A stretch of DNA of 64,000 nt from contig JAVCDF010000001.1 of the NCBI GenBank assembly GCA_030765725.1, positions 124,001 to 188,000 of the forward strand. The letters run 5' to 3'. A program made the position numbers and the translations under genes. The DNA comes from Candidatus Chlorobium antarcticum. GTDB lineage: Bacteria; Bacteroidota; Chlorobiia; Chlorobiales; Chlorobiaceae. The notes under the pieces are model-generated. The model was given only the letters and a program-made list of their open reading frames with translations, did no database searches and was not told where the DNA came from. Shown piece by piece: positions 63,051 through 64,000 of the stretch; within the stretch, counting starts at the first letter, position 1, and every line of letters starts with the position of its first letter.

Positions 63051-63995
63051 TCAATCGTCATCTTCCAGCGACTCATGGAGCAGCAGATAGCTTCCGTAGC
63101 GCGACGGGTCGATAAGGCCCTTTTCTACAGCGCTTCGGACAGCACATTCCGGTTCAACGGTATGGGAGCAGGAGGAGAATGCACACTCAGGCATGAAGGG
63201 AAGAAACTCGCTGAAATAAAATCGAAGATTCTCCTGGCTGATGCCCGAGAGGCTGAACTCCCTGATGCCCGGTGTATCAATAACGCGGCCGCCCGAGGGC
63301 AGGGTAAGCATTACCGATCGGCTTGTTGTATGCACCCCTTTGCCTGTTTTGAGGCTGGTTTCCGATGTCCTCAACCGCTCTTCTCCGAGCAGGAGGTTGA
63401 TGATAGTTGACTTGCCAACCCCCGAATGGCCGCTGAATGCCGACAGACAGCCGGAGAGAATATCCCGGAGTTCCTCAATGCCCGTCAGCTGAATGGCGCT
63501 GACATAACAGACGCGGCAACCAAGCCCTTCGTAGAGTTTCATCATACCCCGAACCGCACCACCGTCATCAAGGTCCATCTTGTTGACCACAATAACAGGA
63601 CGAAGCTGTTCAGATTCAGCAAACACAATGTACCGGTCTATGAGGCGCGGACTGAGGGGAGGATCGTAGGCCGACACCACAACCACAAGCTGGTCGATAT
63701 TGGCCGCAATGACCTGAATCTTCTCCCGGCTCCGGTTGCGGCGAAGGTCGCGTTTCCGGCAGAGCTGGCTGCGACGCTTCTCAACCGACACAATAATGGC
63801 TTCCGGCATCTCCTTGCCGCTGACCGAAAGACGGAGCTCCACCCTGTCGCCAACGGCCACAAGCGACTCATCGTCATTGCCAGACCGGGTCCCAGAAACG
63901 GTACGGCAGCGGTACAGGGTTCCCCCGTCGTCCTCAACGAGATATGAAGCTCCGGCAACTTCAACAACCATGCCAGACACTGCTTTTTCTTCCAC
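63051..63995 (-). CDS. rsgA: Small ribosomal subunit biogenesis GTPase RsgA
   Basis: Circularly permuted GTPase that matures the 30S subunit. The 314 visible residues have an N-terminal OB fold, the G4 motif NKMDL, then G1 in FSGHSGVGKSTIINLL and G3 in VIDTPGIREF, followed by a zinc site with Cys and His in CAFSSCSHTVEPEC. The first possible start is a GTG at 63995, only five bases from the window edge; the gene may begin further out. Met9 (ATG at 63971) is another candidate. Confidence 0.94.
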   Translation of the reverse strand: MEEKAVSGMVVEVAGASYLVEDDGGTLYRCRTVSGTRSGNDDESLVAVGDRVELRLSVSGKEMPEAIIVSVEKRRSQLCRKRDLRRNRSREKIQVIAANIDQLVVVVSAYDPPLSPRLIDRYIVFAESEQLRPVIVVNKMDLDDGGAVRGMMKLYEGLGCRVCYVSAIQLTGIEELRDILSGCLSAFSGHSGVGKSTIINLLLGEERLRTSETSLKTGKGVHTTSRSVMLTLPSGGRVIDTPGIREFSLSGISQENLRFYFSEFLPFMPECAFSSCSHTVEPECAVRSAVEKGLIDPSRYGSYLLLHESLEDDD

Positions 63996-64000
63996 GGCCG

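Overview
The window looks like chromosomal DNA of a green sulfur bacterium (Chlorobiaceae, Chlorobium/Pelodictyon-like). The evidence is a RuBisCO-like protein of the type known from Chlorobaculum tepidum, a 299-residue primary sigma factor without region 1.1, a DksA-family protein with a degenerate zinc finger, a GlmU-like enzyme of the alternative Bacteroidetes/Chlorobi type, a BshC thiol-biosynthesis protein, and Bacteroidetes-like versions of IleS, Mrp and LptE. No bacteriochlorophyll, reaction-centre or recognised chlorosome gene is in the window, so the assignment rests on these housekeeping signatures. Coding density is high. Neighbouring genes often overlap by ATGA junctions, and strong hairpins mark several gene ends.

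Layout. 1-5.4 kb: end of a probable purN, queE, a GT2 glycosyltransferase, nfo, ftsX (minus), tRNA-Ala(GGC), purF. 5.4-9.7 kb (minus): ileS, the dksA-like gene and a small unrecognised protein. 9.7-15.6 kb (minus): a nucleotide-sugar operon rfbA-rfbC-rfbD-rfbB-galE-manC (dTDP-rhamnose, UDP-galactose and GDP-mannose supply), preceded by an LptE-like lipoprotein and a HEPN-like protein. 16.6-21.9 kb (minus): a four-gene cluster of class II aldolase/SDR fusion, LsrF-type aldolase/thiolase, RuBisCO-like protein (RLP) and SDR. 22-28.9 kb: recX, then the rplM-rpsI-rpsB-tsf-pyrH translation cluster (minus), der, mrp, and an NFU-domain gene at 29 kb. 29.3-39.4 kb (minus): ftsK, gcvT, a lemA/TPM/TPM membrane cluster, the RelA/SpoT homologue and uvrB. 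39.5-44.3 kb: M16 lipoprotein protease, LptF/G permease, SAM hydroxide adenosyltransferase. 44.4-48.9 kb (minus): sigma factor, valS, clpP. 49.4-56.4 kb: thyX, accD (minus), a patatin/POTRA/barrel outer-membrane protein, surE, bshC. 56.4-64 kb: a Cys-rich HTH regulator facing a CxxCH haem-binding protein, a LOG-family protein, a trpG/pabA amidotransferase, the GlmU-like enzyme, a coiled-coil/HTH regulator, an aldehyde dehydrogenase and rsgA.

The best candidate for an undescribed system is the RLP cluster at 16.6-21.9 kb. The RLP keeps the metal-centre residues of RuBisCO but has lost several substrate residues. It sits next to an LsrF-type enzyme, which cleaves a phosphorylated C5 dione in AI-2 catabolism, and to a RhaD-like ketose-1-phosphate aldolase fused to a dehydrogenase. 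Because characterised RLPs enolise or isomerise phosphorylated C5 compounds, the four genes could form one C5-phosphate salvage route. Other points of note are an apparent CTG start that restores a signal peptide to a TPM protein, an Mrp ATPase that lacks the usual CPxC but carries a His/Cys insert and a CCC tail, the HTH/haem gene pair, and a regulator whose reading frame continues upstream without any usable start codon.
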